NCBI GenBank assembly: GCA_030704615.1
Contig: CM060733.1
Span: forward strand, 32,300,001-32,364,000
Direction: 5' to 3'
DNA: 64,000 bases
Source: Takakia lepidozioides
Taxonomy: Eukaryota; Streptophyta; Takakiopsida; Takakiales; Takakiaceae
Shown: positions 10,368-22,439 of the stretch, in pieces
Position numbering within the stretch: the stretch's first letter is position 1
Layout of the letters: every line of letters starts with the position of its first letter
Made by a program: the position numbers and the translations under genes
The notes under the pieces: model-generated
Database searches by the model: none
What the model saw: only the letters and a program-made list of their open reading frames with translations
Told to the model about the DNA's origin: nothing

Positions 10368-13300
10368 CTATGGTGAGGATCCGCTATCACTGTCCGATGC
10401 ATCCCCGCCCTCATGCAAGGATGGCTGCCTTCCACCTGCCTCCGAACCTGCACTGCCGCTACCGCTGTTACTCTGAGAAGCCCTCCCCTCAAAAATACCA
10501 TCCTCACCAGCCGGAACTGTCCACCTGGGTGCGGAAGTGTCCTCGACATTCCCCTCGCTCTCGGACGCGGATTCTATTACGAACTTCCCTACTCTGCCTT
10601 TCACAATTCTATGTTTGGCCTCACGCCTCATTATAATTCTCTGCTCATTCCCGTATGTCAATTGCTCTAACCGAGTAGGCCTATCCTCCCTCCTGATGGC
10701 TTCTTTGGCAGCCGTGTCTGCATAGGCTGGTAGAAAAAAGGGCTTCTGGGGACTCGCGAGAAACGATTTTCTGGCAAAGAATGGCCGATGCGATTCTGTC
10801 TCCTCCTCTGCAACAGGGTCCGATTCGAGCAAGTCTCCCAGCTTCTCCTCGTCGGACGACTCTGCAAGGCTGAGTGTACGCACAAACATAGAATGAAGTA
10901 CATTAGAGAATTCAAACAGGGAATCATCGGCAGGTTGCATGGTCCCTACAACCGAAACCAATACACTTACTATGGTGCAACTCACTCGAAGACAGGCATT
11001 GGGGGAAGCGGCTTCGGGCGCCCCTGCATCGAACGAATTTCCCGGACTTCCTCCTCTTCATCTTCCTCCTCTCCTTCCACGTCCTCTTCTGCGTTTTTGG
11101 GATCCTCAGTCGGAGGCAGACGCTGAAGGCCCGCCAAATTGTAATCGTACAAGGCCGTATCCCCCTCAAATGAGAACACAAATCGGTTCGACATCCTTCC
11201 CGCCCACATACAGGCACCTGCGAATTCATACGACAACCACAGCCAAACTCAAGAATGAGTCGCTTCCTCGCACAAGCAAACATACAGAAACGGAAATGGT
11301 GTCAATTTCGGTGCCGCATTCAATTAACGTTCTCACCTGTATTTGCAGTGACGTCAAGGACCCTGCCTTCAACATCCGTACACGTTTCCATGAGCGTCTG
11401 GATGAATGTAGGACTCCTGGTCCTGCCATACCTCCATGGCTTGCCCGACAAATCACAAAGAATGTCCTTCTCTCCCACATGGTTGAACAGGACGTTATAC
11501 TCCAGTGGATCAACTGTGGAATCAACAAGTCTTCCTGCTTCACGTAATTTGAATTTCGAATGTTCCTTCACGAAGCAAAATGCCTGAAAGATAAGAGTCT
11601 GCAGAGAAGGAAATGAAAACGTCAGAGGTGGCCTACATGTACAGGGGCAATTTTGGCCCAGAAATTGACATAGCAGAGGAGAACCACAGCATACCTTCTG
11701 GCCATCGTTGAGAAGACCCTGCGTGTTGATGCAAGTCCAGATCTTTTTCAGGATGGGTGCTGCACTTCTCCCCGTCCATACTTTGATATCATTCTCAGTG
11801 ACTTCTCCATCGGCTGCTAGCACAACAACACAGCCAACGTCGTCCAACATGTTGGCTGCGAACCCGAATGTGTGGCTCCAGTATCGTTCGTCGTACTTGT
11901 TCCACCAGGGAACTGAGCCCAGCCCCAGTATCTCCTGCCCATCCGGGATATCCACAAGGATCATGTCGATGGAGGCTTTCACCGCCCTGCCCCCGACTGT
12001 GCTCTTTTTGCCGTGGCTCATCGCCACAAAATACTCCATATCTTTGTGTAGCCAGGAGTGTCCTCCATATCATTGCCAGTGGCCTTCCTCTTCCCCTTCC
12101 CCTGGTGGGCCTCGATCGCCTTCCTCAAACTCGTTATCTCCAGCCTTCTGGTCAGAGCAGTTAGGAAATTTTCATTAACACACTCCACAATTGTGGGTGT
12201 TTTGAGGACTTCCCTGCCCGCAATCTGCACCGCACGGTAGGGTCTGCCAGGTGCATCCTCGTATAGTGATCTCTTCGCAGCCGACCCCCCGGAGCGCTGG
12301 CCCTTGTGAATTTTCGGACGAGGTGTGGCCCCCTGGGTGTTTTCCTGCTGGAAATCGTCGTCCGAATCCTCCTCATCTGGCTGACTGTGTTGCTGCTTCT
12401 TCTTCTTGGGTGTGGGGGTCTTCGTCTCTTGCCCCTGTTTGCGCGTTCTTTTCTTCCTGTCTTTGGGCTGCTCAGCTGCCTGCTTCTCCATCTGCTCCTT
12501 CGCCAACGCTGCCGCCTTGGCTGACTTTCTCAGTGCTTTCTGCTTGGCTGCCTCCTCTGCTTTCAGTCTTTCCGCGTCCTCTGGTTGGGGATCCGATTGC
12601 GCCTTCATAGCCCTGGCATTCGCTTCCTTCTTCAAGTTAACCTCCGAGAGGTCAACGGTCCCACTTGGGAGATCCACATACCAAGGGCAGTTTACCAAAT
12701 GCTCGGCATGCCACTCCTTCGCCATTACTTCTGTGTACATCGTTCCACGACCTCCAGGTGTCCTCCACGCCAGGAAGAATGGTGGAACCCTTTGAATGGC
12801 TCCGGACGGAATGAGTGCAAAGTTTATGTACCTGCAATCACGAGGCAGTTCAACAAAAATCATTCTACCGATGCATCATGCAAGTGGAAGTTGTCAATGC
12901 ACAAGGTATTTCGGCACCGAAATACGGAGTGGACCGTGCCCCAATTACCCAGAACTCACATCTTGCAGAGGTATATTTCGGCGCCGCAATATCCATCGCT
13001 GCTTAACCAAATCATCTAAACTGCAAATAGGGGGATGCATTGTCAGCAGATTACCTGAACAGGACACGCATTGCCGCTTTGTCGGCACCCTCCTGCTCTT
13101 CGATGTATACGCTGCGTCTTGCCTTTGCAATTTCTCTGAAAAAGAGGTTTGCGAAGCGCCCTCGCCACGACTGCACGTAGTTCTCCATTGTCTCAGGCTT
13201 CGTCCAGTCGATCTGTAACTTGAAAGTGGTGGTGTTGCAGTCCAATTGCTCCTGGGCGTGGGTCAGTACCTGCATCATGGCAGGTTTCCAAAACATTCAT

Positions 13301-15308
13301 GATTTTGAAATTGCGACGATGTCCAACACAGAATAGGAGAAAATTATACCTGATGCCACCAAGTCATGACATTGAGCCAGTCGTTCATTTTGTCGTCTGT
13401 TGGCTCGATGGGAAAGTGGTACAGCAGCTTCGTGTTTGTATGGCCGTTCCAGATTCGCAGCCACCTCGTCTGCAGCCACCTCACATCGGTCAGACAAGAG
13501 CTCCAACATAAGAATCGCGAGAAGTCACAAAACAAGAATAAACACATGCTTACCTTCTCCGCCGGCTCAACACAGGACACTGCGATGTGATGAAGTTTCT
13601 CCATGGACATTTCCGGTTTCATGGGTCTGGAGTAATGCAGTCCTATCTCCGCCAGGAACTCGGCACCAAGACCAGGGTCAGCGATTGCAACTTGCTTAAC
13701 AAGTTTGGACCTGTACTTGGTCCGGGATTGCTTCCCTGCCTGCACAATATGACTCTCTATCGACGCGTCCGCCTTGTTGGGGGCATCATTCTCAAAGAAC
13801 TGCCTTTTGGCATAGGCCAAGTCATCCCTGATGTTCGTCTGCATTCCCATACCCAGCAGATACAGTCAGGCCACGGATCCCTGCAACAAATAACATTAAA
13901 TTGATACTGAAATTTGAGATGAACCTCACCGAATAGAGGATCTCCACCATGGCGTCCAGTGTTGGTCGGTACCAGGTGCGATCTGCTTTCGCTAGGGACT
14001 TCCTGTACAGCTCGGGATCGAGGGACTTTTGGAAGTCCGTCAGCGGAGCTGTCCCCACTTCTTGCACTCTGTAGAGCGTATGTGCCAGATGAGTTTCCAC
14101 GAAGGCCCTCTCTGTTACCCTGCCATGGAGAAAAAAAACAACATGAAAATATGATTTCGGCACAGCAATCCAATTTCCAATTCATAGAGTGCATGACAGT
14201 GGTGAACATTGCCTATTTCGGCGCCGCAATAGGCAGTACACAAGGATGTAATTGTATACTTACAGATTATATCCGCCATGGCACCCTTCAACAGTCCTCT
14301 GTCCCTGACGTCCACCTTCACGACAATGCAGTCCACCATGTAATGCCAACTGATATCTTGCGGATGCATTTCAGCAATGTACTCTGTCCAGGCAAGCATC
14401 CTGTGGTTCCCGTCCCAAACGAAGAACATCTTCCCTTCCATGTGTGCGAATGTGGGATTAGTCTTCAGATAGGCTTCAAACTCGGCATTAACAGTGTGCC
14501 AGTGGGGGCCCCAATTCTGAACTCCTCTGCAGTGGGGCCCCTTGTGACACCCTGGTCATTCTCAATGGAAACGTAGAATGCTGCCGACCCCCGTCTGTAC
14601 CCTTCTCTGAAGTTGTGCTTCAGTCGATCGATATCCCCTGGCAGTGCTTGCCTTACAACTGGAAGGACTTACCATGCGACACAAAGGAACTTTAAGGTTC
14701 TCGGGATACACCATGGAGCCCAAAACGCGGCCTATGTTGCTATGAGTCTCTGCCAGCAACCTGTTTGCTGCTATGTTCATGTCTCGTGCGCTCATGAGCA
14801 TACCCGCCACCAGTTTCTTACTTGTATCACCTCTGTCACTTCCCTCACCCCTCTCACCAGCCTGTGTACTGTCCTGGAGGTTTTGCTCCTCCGCAAGATC
14901 CAGCAGGTTCTGATCGTCGCCAAGTCGTACCACGTTATCGTCCTCTCCTTCTGTCAGTTGAATGGGCCGCCCTTCTGCAGATCCGACTCCCACATCTCCA
15001 GCGGCCTCCACCGCATCTGTGTTTTCTGAAATTGACTGCAAACCCAATACCTCCGCTTCCAGTCTCCCTAGGGGTTTTACTGGCGAAGCCATGGGCTCCT
15101 TCTGCTTTCTCGGCTTCCGAACTCTAGGTGGGCTTTTCGGAGGCGATATCTGAGGTGTTGAATGAGGACTCGTCTGCCTCGATGCACTTCCACCTTGTGA
15201 GCGCAGCACCCGGGCAGGAGTATCCAAAGTTGACTGTGTTGCCTCGCCCCCCTGCGATCCCTCCCCAGCTCCCATGTCAAACAAACAGGAAAACATGAGA
15301 CACTGCAC
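10368..15308 (-). CDS. ParB-like / permuted beta-class DNA methyltransferase protein, multi-exon
   Basis: Exons I can place: 14673-15308 (disordered, Ser/Pro/Gln-rich), 14264-14646, 13930-14119, 13554-13880, 13350-13469, 13055-13269, 11695-12831, 11337-11598, 10986-11217 and about 10368-10950, in total roughly 1350 aa. Exon 2 has FVWDGNHRMLAW, the DGNHR-type motif of ParB/sulfiredoxin-fold proteins. The 11695-12831 exon has a Lys-rich nuclear-localisation-like stretch, then DMILVDIPDG in the place of catalytic motif IV (usually DPPY). The last exons give motif I, split by an intron (VLDVTANT|GGACMWAGR), then FVFSFEGD (motif II). Order IV before I is that of beta-class amino-methyltransferases (N6A/N4C). 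Oddities: DIPD replaces DPPY, a frameshift lies in a G/C run near 14510, another near 12040, and an in-frame TGA near 13868. The 14647-14672 junction and two intron phases do not fit cleanly. The copy may be inactive. Confidence 0.75.
11218..14263. repeat. Iterons inside introns of the methyltransferase gene
   Basis: Palindrome copies or variants are centred near 11312 (intron 11218-11336), 11657 (intron 11599-11694), 12915 and 12982 (intron 12832-13054), and 14161 and 14222 (intron 14120-14263). The two pairs are spaced 67 and 61 bp. I saw none in the exons. The coordinates span the whole set. Confidence 0.75.
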
Positions 15309-15549
15309 GCCAAAACAAAGGTGTCAAAGGAATATTGCGTATGGAGTGCTTCACATCCGCGAAGCACGAATCTCTCACTGGTGGGCGATCCGAGTCTCCG
15401 GATAACGGGTCATATTGTCATGCATTTCGGAGCTTAAGTGTGGTTGAATGGTCCCGAAGTCGCCGGTTCCTCTTTCCCGGAATTACTTCCGCCTCCCGAT
15501 ATCCCATCGACACTTGCGCATGACGAGAGGACTTGAGAACAAGCGATGA

Positions 15550-17560
15550 AGGGCGGCGCCGAAAGCGAAGGTGGCATGAAACCACTTGACGAGGATGAAT
15601 TCGGCGCCGAAATTCATCCGCAATCCGCTGATGAAACGTACAGACCTGACTGTTGCAGTCATATGCAGGGGATTTCATGGCGGTTGGGTTTCATGATGTG
15701 CGGATATTCATTCAATGCCGGCTGCACCGGGAACCGCATTCCGGTGAACGAAAGTATTTCGGTGCCCGCATTCGGATAAACGTCATACACTGGTGACTGG
15801 AACTGGCACGCGTCATGTTCCAGTCGCACTCATACATTCAACAGTCAGGGGTACAATTTCATCACCAATACGGCAGAAAGAAATGGCGGAAGGTCTTCAA
15901 CGCTTCGGGAGACGTGGCTTAAATCTGCTCGTGCATAGTGGTTGCATGATTCCCCGCTTCGCTCTCTCGCTCCTTGCCCTTCGCAGTGACGTTCTCCTGC
16001 GGTTCCTCTCTTTATGCGCAAACGGTAGCATAGAATTTGTCCAATTCAGGCGACTCCGGCAAGAGGAGATACGCGGGATTGGAAGCCGCCGACGACACGA
16101 CTTTTCCGTCTCATGCTTCGAATGTCACGAATGAGCAAACCTGTCGGTGGGATATCGGAGCCGGAATCAATTCCGGGACAACGGAAACGGCTGCACTTCG
16201 GCACATTTCATCCATATTTCGGCGCCGCAATTCATTACGAATATGTCCGTCCGCGCGTAGACGAGGTGAAATCATCCATATTTCGGCGCCGAAATTCATC
16301 CAGAGCGAAGACTAAATCGGCACGATGCTATGCTTTGCCGCCATCATTGCCCCTGACGGATGCTGTCCATGACTGTTGGACTTGCCATTTCTGGACATTT
16401 AACTATAATTTCGGCGCCGAAATTATACTTTATGTGCGGCAACGTCCCGTGCGAAAAAGACCACTTCATGGATACTGTCGGTTTCAAATGAAAAAAAAAC
16501 GGCTAAAATGCAATTAATTTTGACAGAAGTGGTTTAATATGCCGATTTCTCCATTAAATGCAGAATATTCCTGTTATATTCGTCGGAACGGGGTATTTCC
16601 AACGATTTACGGAAAATTATCATCCAAAACCAAAAAGTAAGTGCCGGGTTTGGACGAATTTCGGCGCCGAAATTCATCCGTCGCATAGAAAATGTAATAT
16701 TAGAGTTACTCATTGCGGACAGTAAGGATGAATTTCGGCGCCGAAATTGATCCATTTCAAAGAAAAATAAATATTGGAGGGAAGGCATTGGATGAATTTC
16801 GGCGCCGAAATCCGCCGCTAAAACCCTGAAAAAGAATTTGGAGGGATGAAGTCGGCTGAATTTCGGCGCCGAAATTCATTGCTCGCGAAGGAAAATAAAA
16901 AATATCTCCTGGACTTGGAATGAATTTCGGCGCCGAAATTCAATGCTCGCGAAGGAAAAAAAATCGGGAGGATTTTGGTTGAATTTCGGCGCCGAAATTC
17001 ATTGCTCTCGAAGAAAAAGGGAAATTAAAAGGGAGTACTTGGATGAGATTCGGCGCCAAAGTTCATCTGTCGCAAAGAAAAATAAAAACAGAAAGGACTT
17101 CCGATGAATTCTGGCACCGAAATCCATACGCAGGGCAGCAGAATTAGGGTCGGAAAAGGAGATGAAGAATGAATTTCGGCGCCGAAATACATCCATTCTG
17201 CCGAATCAGGATTACTGTCATTCGGAAGTCGGCACCGATATCCGGACACGTGGTCAATCACGACTGTAATCAGGAACACATTTATCCGTATTTTGGCATC
17301 TAAATTCAACCCATATGTGCAGATACAATTTAATGAAGAAGAAGTTCATCCGAATTTCGGCACCGAAATCCATCCGTTGGGTGCTTGGTCAGTTTTATGA
17401 GGTAAACAAATTACGATTTCTGTTGCCAGAATTCATCCCTTGGCTTCCAAAGCTGTTACATGACAGAGATGTTCATCCAGATTTCGGTGCCGAAATTCAT
17501 GGGAAGGCCTGATTTATTGTACCCCAAGTGGTTGTACATTACAATTCAGGCACCAAATAT
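15550..17560. promoter_or_regulatory. Central iteron array between divergent genes, ~64 bp phase
   Basis: Core centres lie near 15557, 15605, 16159, 16223, 16287, 16415, 16665, 16739, 16803, 16867, 16931, 16990, 17054, 17115, 17180, 17233, 17297, 17361, 17424, 17488 and 17551. Most neighbours are 59-65 bp apart; the gaps 16287-16415 (128) and 16415-16665 (250) are about two and four units. Six copies are perfect 18 bp palindromes, AATTTCGGCGCCGAAATT; others carry GGCACC, GGTGCC or GGAGCC cores. The array fills the 2.3 kb between the starts of the methyltransferase and transposase genes, so it probably contains both promoters. Regulation by an element-encoded protein is inference. Confidence 0.85.
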
Positions 17561-17640
17561 CCGATGTGAACTTGCTGTTTTCGTCCGTTTTTTTAACGTA
17601 CGTTACACACCTTCATCTTTACGTGCACTGATCACCCATC

Positions 17641-20600
17641 ATGTTGGATACGGAATCCTCCAGAAAATCATTTGTGTTATTAGGTAGGACACACTCTTCT
17701 CATTGCAGGACTTCGCTGCGGAGCGTACCGAGAGGTCCCGTCTTCAAAATGGACTCCCGTGTTTGGGTCAACGTGTACTTCCATCCTGATTCTCTGAAAG
17801 CTAAAATACCCTGCGACCAAGGATTTGCGATTGTCACTGAGCAGTACTTGTGTGTGAAGTTCGGGCTCCGCCCTGGAACGGTGTTTTTGGAAGAGGAGAC
17901 GAAGGATGCTTATGGAAATTTTCTGGAAAGTGCCGTCATTCTGCATGCAGATTTCGGAAAAGGCAAAGAGTGGCGGCTCCCAGCTTCTGAATCCATCCGG
18001 TACAGTGCCATTGGTGAAATCGTGCCTAAAGAGTTCCCACGCTGGAACTTGGTTGATCCTCCTTCCACAAGAGGGTCTGGGGTGCAAGATGTGAAGGATG
18101 TGGGCACCTCTTCACAAGCAGAGAAGCCCAAACATGTGAAAAGGGAAATCCAGGAAAACAGGGAAACAGTCGTCCAGGACTTATCCAGTGACGATGAAGA
18201 CTGTATGGTCCTTCCATCGTATGTTTCGAAGTCGTCCGTCACTAGGAGTGTTCAGCATACACCGTCCGACTCAACTTCCGTCCGCTCAGTAATCGACATA
18301 TTGCGGAGGATGAAGACAACGGGTTCCCGCTCCAGTGACCTTCTTAGGCTTGATTACGACAAAACTCCAATCCATTCTGTGGAAACTTTGCCTGATGTTG
18401 TGGATGGGAATGCTATCTACGAGTTCCCTCCAGTGCCGGCAGGCGCAGGCCCAGACGGCATGCTCGCAGGAATGAACAGGAAACATGACGGCCACCCTTG
18501 GTGTGTCACCAAAACTTCATCGTCCAACCTGGGTGATGGAGTTCGAGTGAGATATGTATTGTGTGCTGGGCATCTTAAATGTTTCTCGAGCACATGTTAC
18601 CATTACACTAGCAAAGGCACCAGGAATGAGACTGACTGGATTGGCAATTCGTCGACCCCATTTTGGCCTCAAGGTAGAGTTCCTGCAGGGACGTTCAAGT
18701 GTGCCCATTGCAACGCAGCCCCTACGTGCATGGCAGTGTGCAACGCCAAGCAGTACTACGTCGGGACCGTCGGCCCAGCGTGCACCAGAGCATGCATTCA
18801 CATCGGAAAGCATGAGCACCCCCTCGCCAGAGGCAATTGCAGAGTCGCTTTTCAACAAGCCCAGGATATTATCAAGGAGGAGGTGAGGTTGAGGCCGGGT
18901 GCAAAACCAAAGCAGATACAGCTCGCATCGGCACATAGGATTGCAATTGGCAGAATAATGTCGGAGGACGGAAGCACAAGAGAGAAGCTGGGCGAGGGGG
19001 ACATGAAGGACCTGCTGGAAGCTGTCTCCCATGTGTGCAGCCCCAATGTCAGGAACCACATTGTCAGCTGCAAGAAACGAATCGGAAGAGGATCAGACAT
19101 GCACTCCATCTTGGAAGTGAAACGCACATGCGGCTACGACTTCATCCAAGGCAGCTTCTTTCCTGGTCAAGGCTCGGAGATGGACAGGTGCTTCATATTT
19201 AAGATGTCAACGTGCGGACCGGGGAGCGGCGTCGATTTGGTGAAGCGGATGACCAGTGGAGACCTCTCAAATTGTTGGGTCATGTTTGACCACATCCGGC
19301 GAATTACCAACCACGATTGGGTGACAATGGGGGCACATGTATACGACCCACATTGCAGAAAGTTGATGACCATTGCTATCTGCGAAATGAAGGGAGAAGA
19401 CACAGATTCGGAGTTGCATATGTGGCGCGGCATTAATGAGCAAATGGCGAGAGCCAAGTTGCCCCCTCCCGATTTTAGGGGCTTCATGGCTGACAATGCC
19501 CAGGCAAACTGGGCTGCAGTTAGGAGGGTATATGGGGACGACCCAAAGACTCCAATGGAAGGAAAGGAGAGATCTTGCGGGTTCCACTTCATGCAGAGTT
19601 TGACGCAAAACACGAAAAGGTTCGTGGCGTCACGCCACCGGCAGGATCATATCAGTATGTGCCTAGCGTGGAAAAATGCGAATTCCATCGACGAGGCGGA
19701 GACCGAGTTTGCAACCATACGCGCCTGGTGGGTGTCTTCAGGGGCAGTGGATGTGAAAGATCAGCCAGAACTGCAAACGTGGCTTGCGTGGTGGCATTAT
19801 AGATTCCGCCAGTTTGGAGACTACATGAGACAGGTAACACATTTCTGTACTTGACAATTGTTCTGTTTTGTGCTTGGACATTCTCCACAATCAGTGACAT
19901 ATCTAATTTCCTTCAACAGGACATGAGCTTGGAGGATGACACGGATATGCCGACGACGAACATGGCCGAATCGGTGCACTCTTCCTGGCGTGCTTCCTCT
20001 GCAGCACATCTCGTTGACATGTTGACAGCAACAACAGAAGATATTGTGAGGGCCATCATGCAACAATCTCATTACTACCAGTTTCTGGGAGGAAAGCAAT
20101 GGGGTATCGGACCAGACAGGCAGGAGATGCTGATGAGGGCGGCGCATCGTTCGACCGATCCCAAAAAATGGACTGCTGCATTGCGGGAAACTATAAGGTC
20201 AACGCCGTTACACAGTCGGGGGAACTGCCTGGAGGGCGATGTCCGCAGCCGGCCGGTGAAGAGAAGAATTGAGGACATGCCCGGAGGGGATGGGGATTCA
20301 TGGAGATCAGATATGAACATCCGCACTCAACCTCGGGGCGCAACGATGTTGCGTCCCACGCCTCCACGAAGCAGGACTCGTACCCCCTCTCCTGCAGCAT
20401 CCATGGAATCGCTGCCAGACTCGGGACAACATGCCGAGGATGGGCATGCTGCTCCTGTTTTCGTTACCCAATACAACATTCCAATCGTGGAGCGAGATGT
20501 GTCGGCCTCGCAGTGGAGAATTGCACGGACCCGTCCGACATTTCGTGGCAAATGTTGTGCTGTTCGTGTCGACACCAACCAGAGATGCAATGAGATGATT

Positions 20601-21347
20601 CGGAGGAGCCCGCAGGGCGGTGTGCCTGCCCCTTGCTTCACAGGGAGATTTGTGTGCGCAAAGTTTGTGGAGGCCACACTGAAGGAGTTTTGGTTCTGCA
20701 GGCACGACATCATGTCGTGTGTGTTCGGCAAGCCCAAGTATGGTGTACAAGGCATGCCTGAACCACCGGCAGTCTGGCCTGTGGCAAGTGGTACAGATCT
20801 TACCCTGGAGGAGGCAGACGCTCTAGGAAGTGCAGGGTTTCGACTGGTGGAGAGGACAGACGTTCCACGAAATCCAATTCCCAATCGTCATCCTCCTCCC
20901 ACGAGAAGCTCTTCGCCCCGCATACCGGTGGGTGACCCCGCAGCTTGGCCCACCCATCGGTGGGGTAAACTGAAAAGACGGCGGCCACCAACAAAGGCGA
21001 ACGACACCAGGATGGCCAACGCTCTTGCAATGCCCTGCATAGTGCAAGGTTGCAGGGATGTTCCTCACCCCGGGATGGGGCGCATATTTCAGTTGTCAAC
21101 AGCCGGGTCTGCTGCGCGCAGTGTCGTGTATGCAATCACGGTTTCACAGTACCCAGCTTGCAACTGTGAGGACTTCCTTGTTATGGAATCGAGGAATGCA
21201 GCATACGTCCCCTGCAAACACCTTTATTACATTTTTATGAAGCGCATGAGTTGCATATCCGCAGTGGACGTCTTCATCCATGCTCCAACACTGAGTTTCA
21301 ACGAGCTGCACAAGGCCCTACGGCAGGATACTGGTCGGACTGCTTGA
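17641..21347 (+). CDS. DDE transposase with WRKY-GCM1-like zinc cluster and SWIM finger (two exons)
   Basis: Exons 17641-19833 and 19920-21347 join cleanly across an 86 bp GT-AG intron to give 1206 codons with no internal stop. A start at 17749 (MDSRVWVNVYF) is equally plausible. Residues about 283-400 hold a Cys/His cluster (HPWCV, CAGHLKCFSSTCYHY, FKCAHCNAAPTC, HIGKHEHP) like WRKY-GCM1/FLYWCH zinc domains. The DDE core follows: D in VMFDHIRR (about 549), D in GFMADNAQANW (about 617), E in TNMAESVHSSW (about 746). A SWIM finger, CNC(15)CKH, is near 1143-1163. A Ser/Arg/Pro-rich linker separates core and SWIM. Family knowledge: such zinc clusters and SWIM domains are common in MULE-type transposases and bind DNA. 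The frame is intact, so this may be the active part of the element. It starts at the edge of the central iteron array. Confidence 0.88.
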
Positions 21348-21890
21348 CATTCCACATTCGGGAAGGAGTTAGTGGCAATTATATTACATTCATCTTCTTG
21401 CACCCTATTTTTTTGTGAGGAATTATACACTTGGTGGTGCCGCATCGCCATGGCTACATGTGAATTTCGTCCACCTTTATGAGAAGACTCCAATTTGCTA
21501 CAAATACATTGTTACTGTTCTGCAAATGTGATGCCTTTACAAGATTGCTAGTTCTGTGTCCCAGTGGGAAGGGTCCTACTGCACATTCCAGCATTTGCAT
21601 ACTGCACCTTGTGCAAACAGCAATCCATACGACAAAGGACACGTCCCAGCATACTGGCAGTGAATTGCAAATAACATTAACAGAAGATTATCGAAGCCTG
21701 TATATTCCCCATATGGCACAGGGAAGCTGCTTGATTTCTGAATGAAAATGTATGTGCCATGAGTGTCAGCAAGTTGAAACATGTCTACTCTAGCATGCAA
21801 GACCTATGGTCCCCTCGCCCAAGAAGAAGGAACTCGAACTGGCCTCTCAAGGACCTCCTGAGTGACCGGGTGCCTATATTTGAACAAAAT
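21348..21890. other. No gene; 3' flank of the transposase and of the opposing ORF
   Basis: The transposase and the minus-strand ORF 21892-22398 converge here, so this holds both 3' ends. I see no further coding signal. Confidence 0.4.
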
Positions 21891-21891
21891 G

Positions 21892-22398
21892 TCAGTGGTG
21901 TGCCCGGTTGAAACTAACGAGGATGTCGTGTTTATCGATAGCGCCCCCTTGGTAGAAGGACATTTTCACAGTGGGCCCTGTGTTCCCCTCCTCCTCATCC
22001 TCATAACTGAAGAGAATGTCCCCACTTTCCGAGCCAGTCCGTCCACGCGTAAAGTTTTCACCTATGCACTCATCATACGTCCACTCGCAACAATTCCAGC
22101 GATACAGCAACGCTGTGCGTGATCTGTTCGGCTCCCACACATGCGGAAAGTCCAGGTCCATGATGCGTAGGAACCACCTGCTCCCCAGCCGGGGTCCAGG
22201 AGAGTCGTGCAATCCTGGAAGAAACTCCATTGCTCTCAGCTGGACAAGTCGAGGATCGTCCCTGTAAACATCCAGGAAGACAATGATGTCGTCTGCTTTC
22301 GGGAAAATGACTCCCGTCTGGCGTCGATAGATGTGATTCGGGCACGACATGGCCTCACGACACAACACGAACTCAAAGCAGGGAGGAGATGGGCACAA
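21892..22398 (-). CDS. 168-codon ORF of the 13.5 kb element, unknown function
   Basis: An uninterrupted frame from ATG at 22398, rich in W, C and charged residues (WNCCEWTYDECIGENF; SYEDEEEGNTG). It converges on the transposase and starts just inside the right iteron array, so it may share that array as its control region. No domain is recognised. No signal peptide or membrane segment is evident. An open frame of this length with ordinary amino-acid composition, in an element with other real genes, makes it a fair candidate. It could also be the last exon of a longer gene or chance. Confidence 0.45.
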   Translation of the reverse strand: MCPSPPCFEFVLCREAMSCPNHIYRRQTGVIFPKADDIIVFLDVYRDDPRLVQLRAMEFLPGLHDSPGPRLGSRWFLRIMDLDFPHVWEPNRSRTALLYRWNCCEWTYDECIGENFTRGRTGSESGDILFSYEDEEEGNTGPTVKMSFYQGGAIDKHDILVSFNRAHH

Positions 22399-22439
22399 CA
22401 GAGAAGAGTGAAGAGCAAAATGAGAGCAAGGCCTCCCTC

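Noticed and set aside
14647-14672. A 26 bp intron between the first two methyltransferase exons
   Set aside because: Too short for a normal spliceosomal intron. A frame change or a different junction is more likely, so the junction is left open.
10368-15308. Bacterial contamination or a recent bacterial gene for the methyltransferase
   Set aside because: The gene has many GT-AG introns with coding phases that mostly fit, and lies inside a eukaryotic transposon with intact target duplications.
16221-16991. E2F binding sites in TTTCGGCGCC
   Set aside because: The E2F consensus TTTSSCGC does not fit the order of G and C here, and the motif is confined to the element.
16159-17560. CRISPR array: ~18-26 bp palindromic repeats with ~40 bp spacers
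   Set aside because: Spacers resemble one another in part, repeats vary in both arms, the same motif occurs in introns and at transposon ends, and the DNA is eukaryotic with no cas genes.
17683-17709. A 27 bp intron near the transposase start
   Set aside because: Too short; the frame is open through it, and a start at 17749 avoids the issue.
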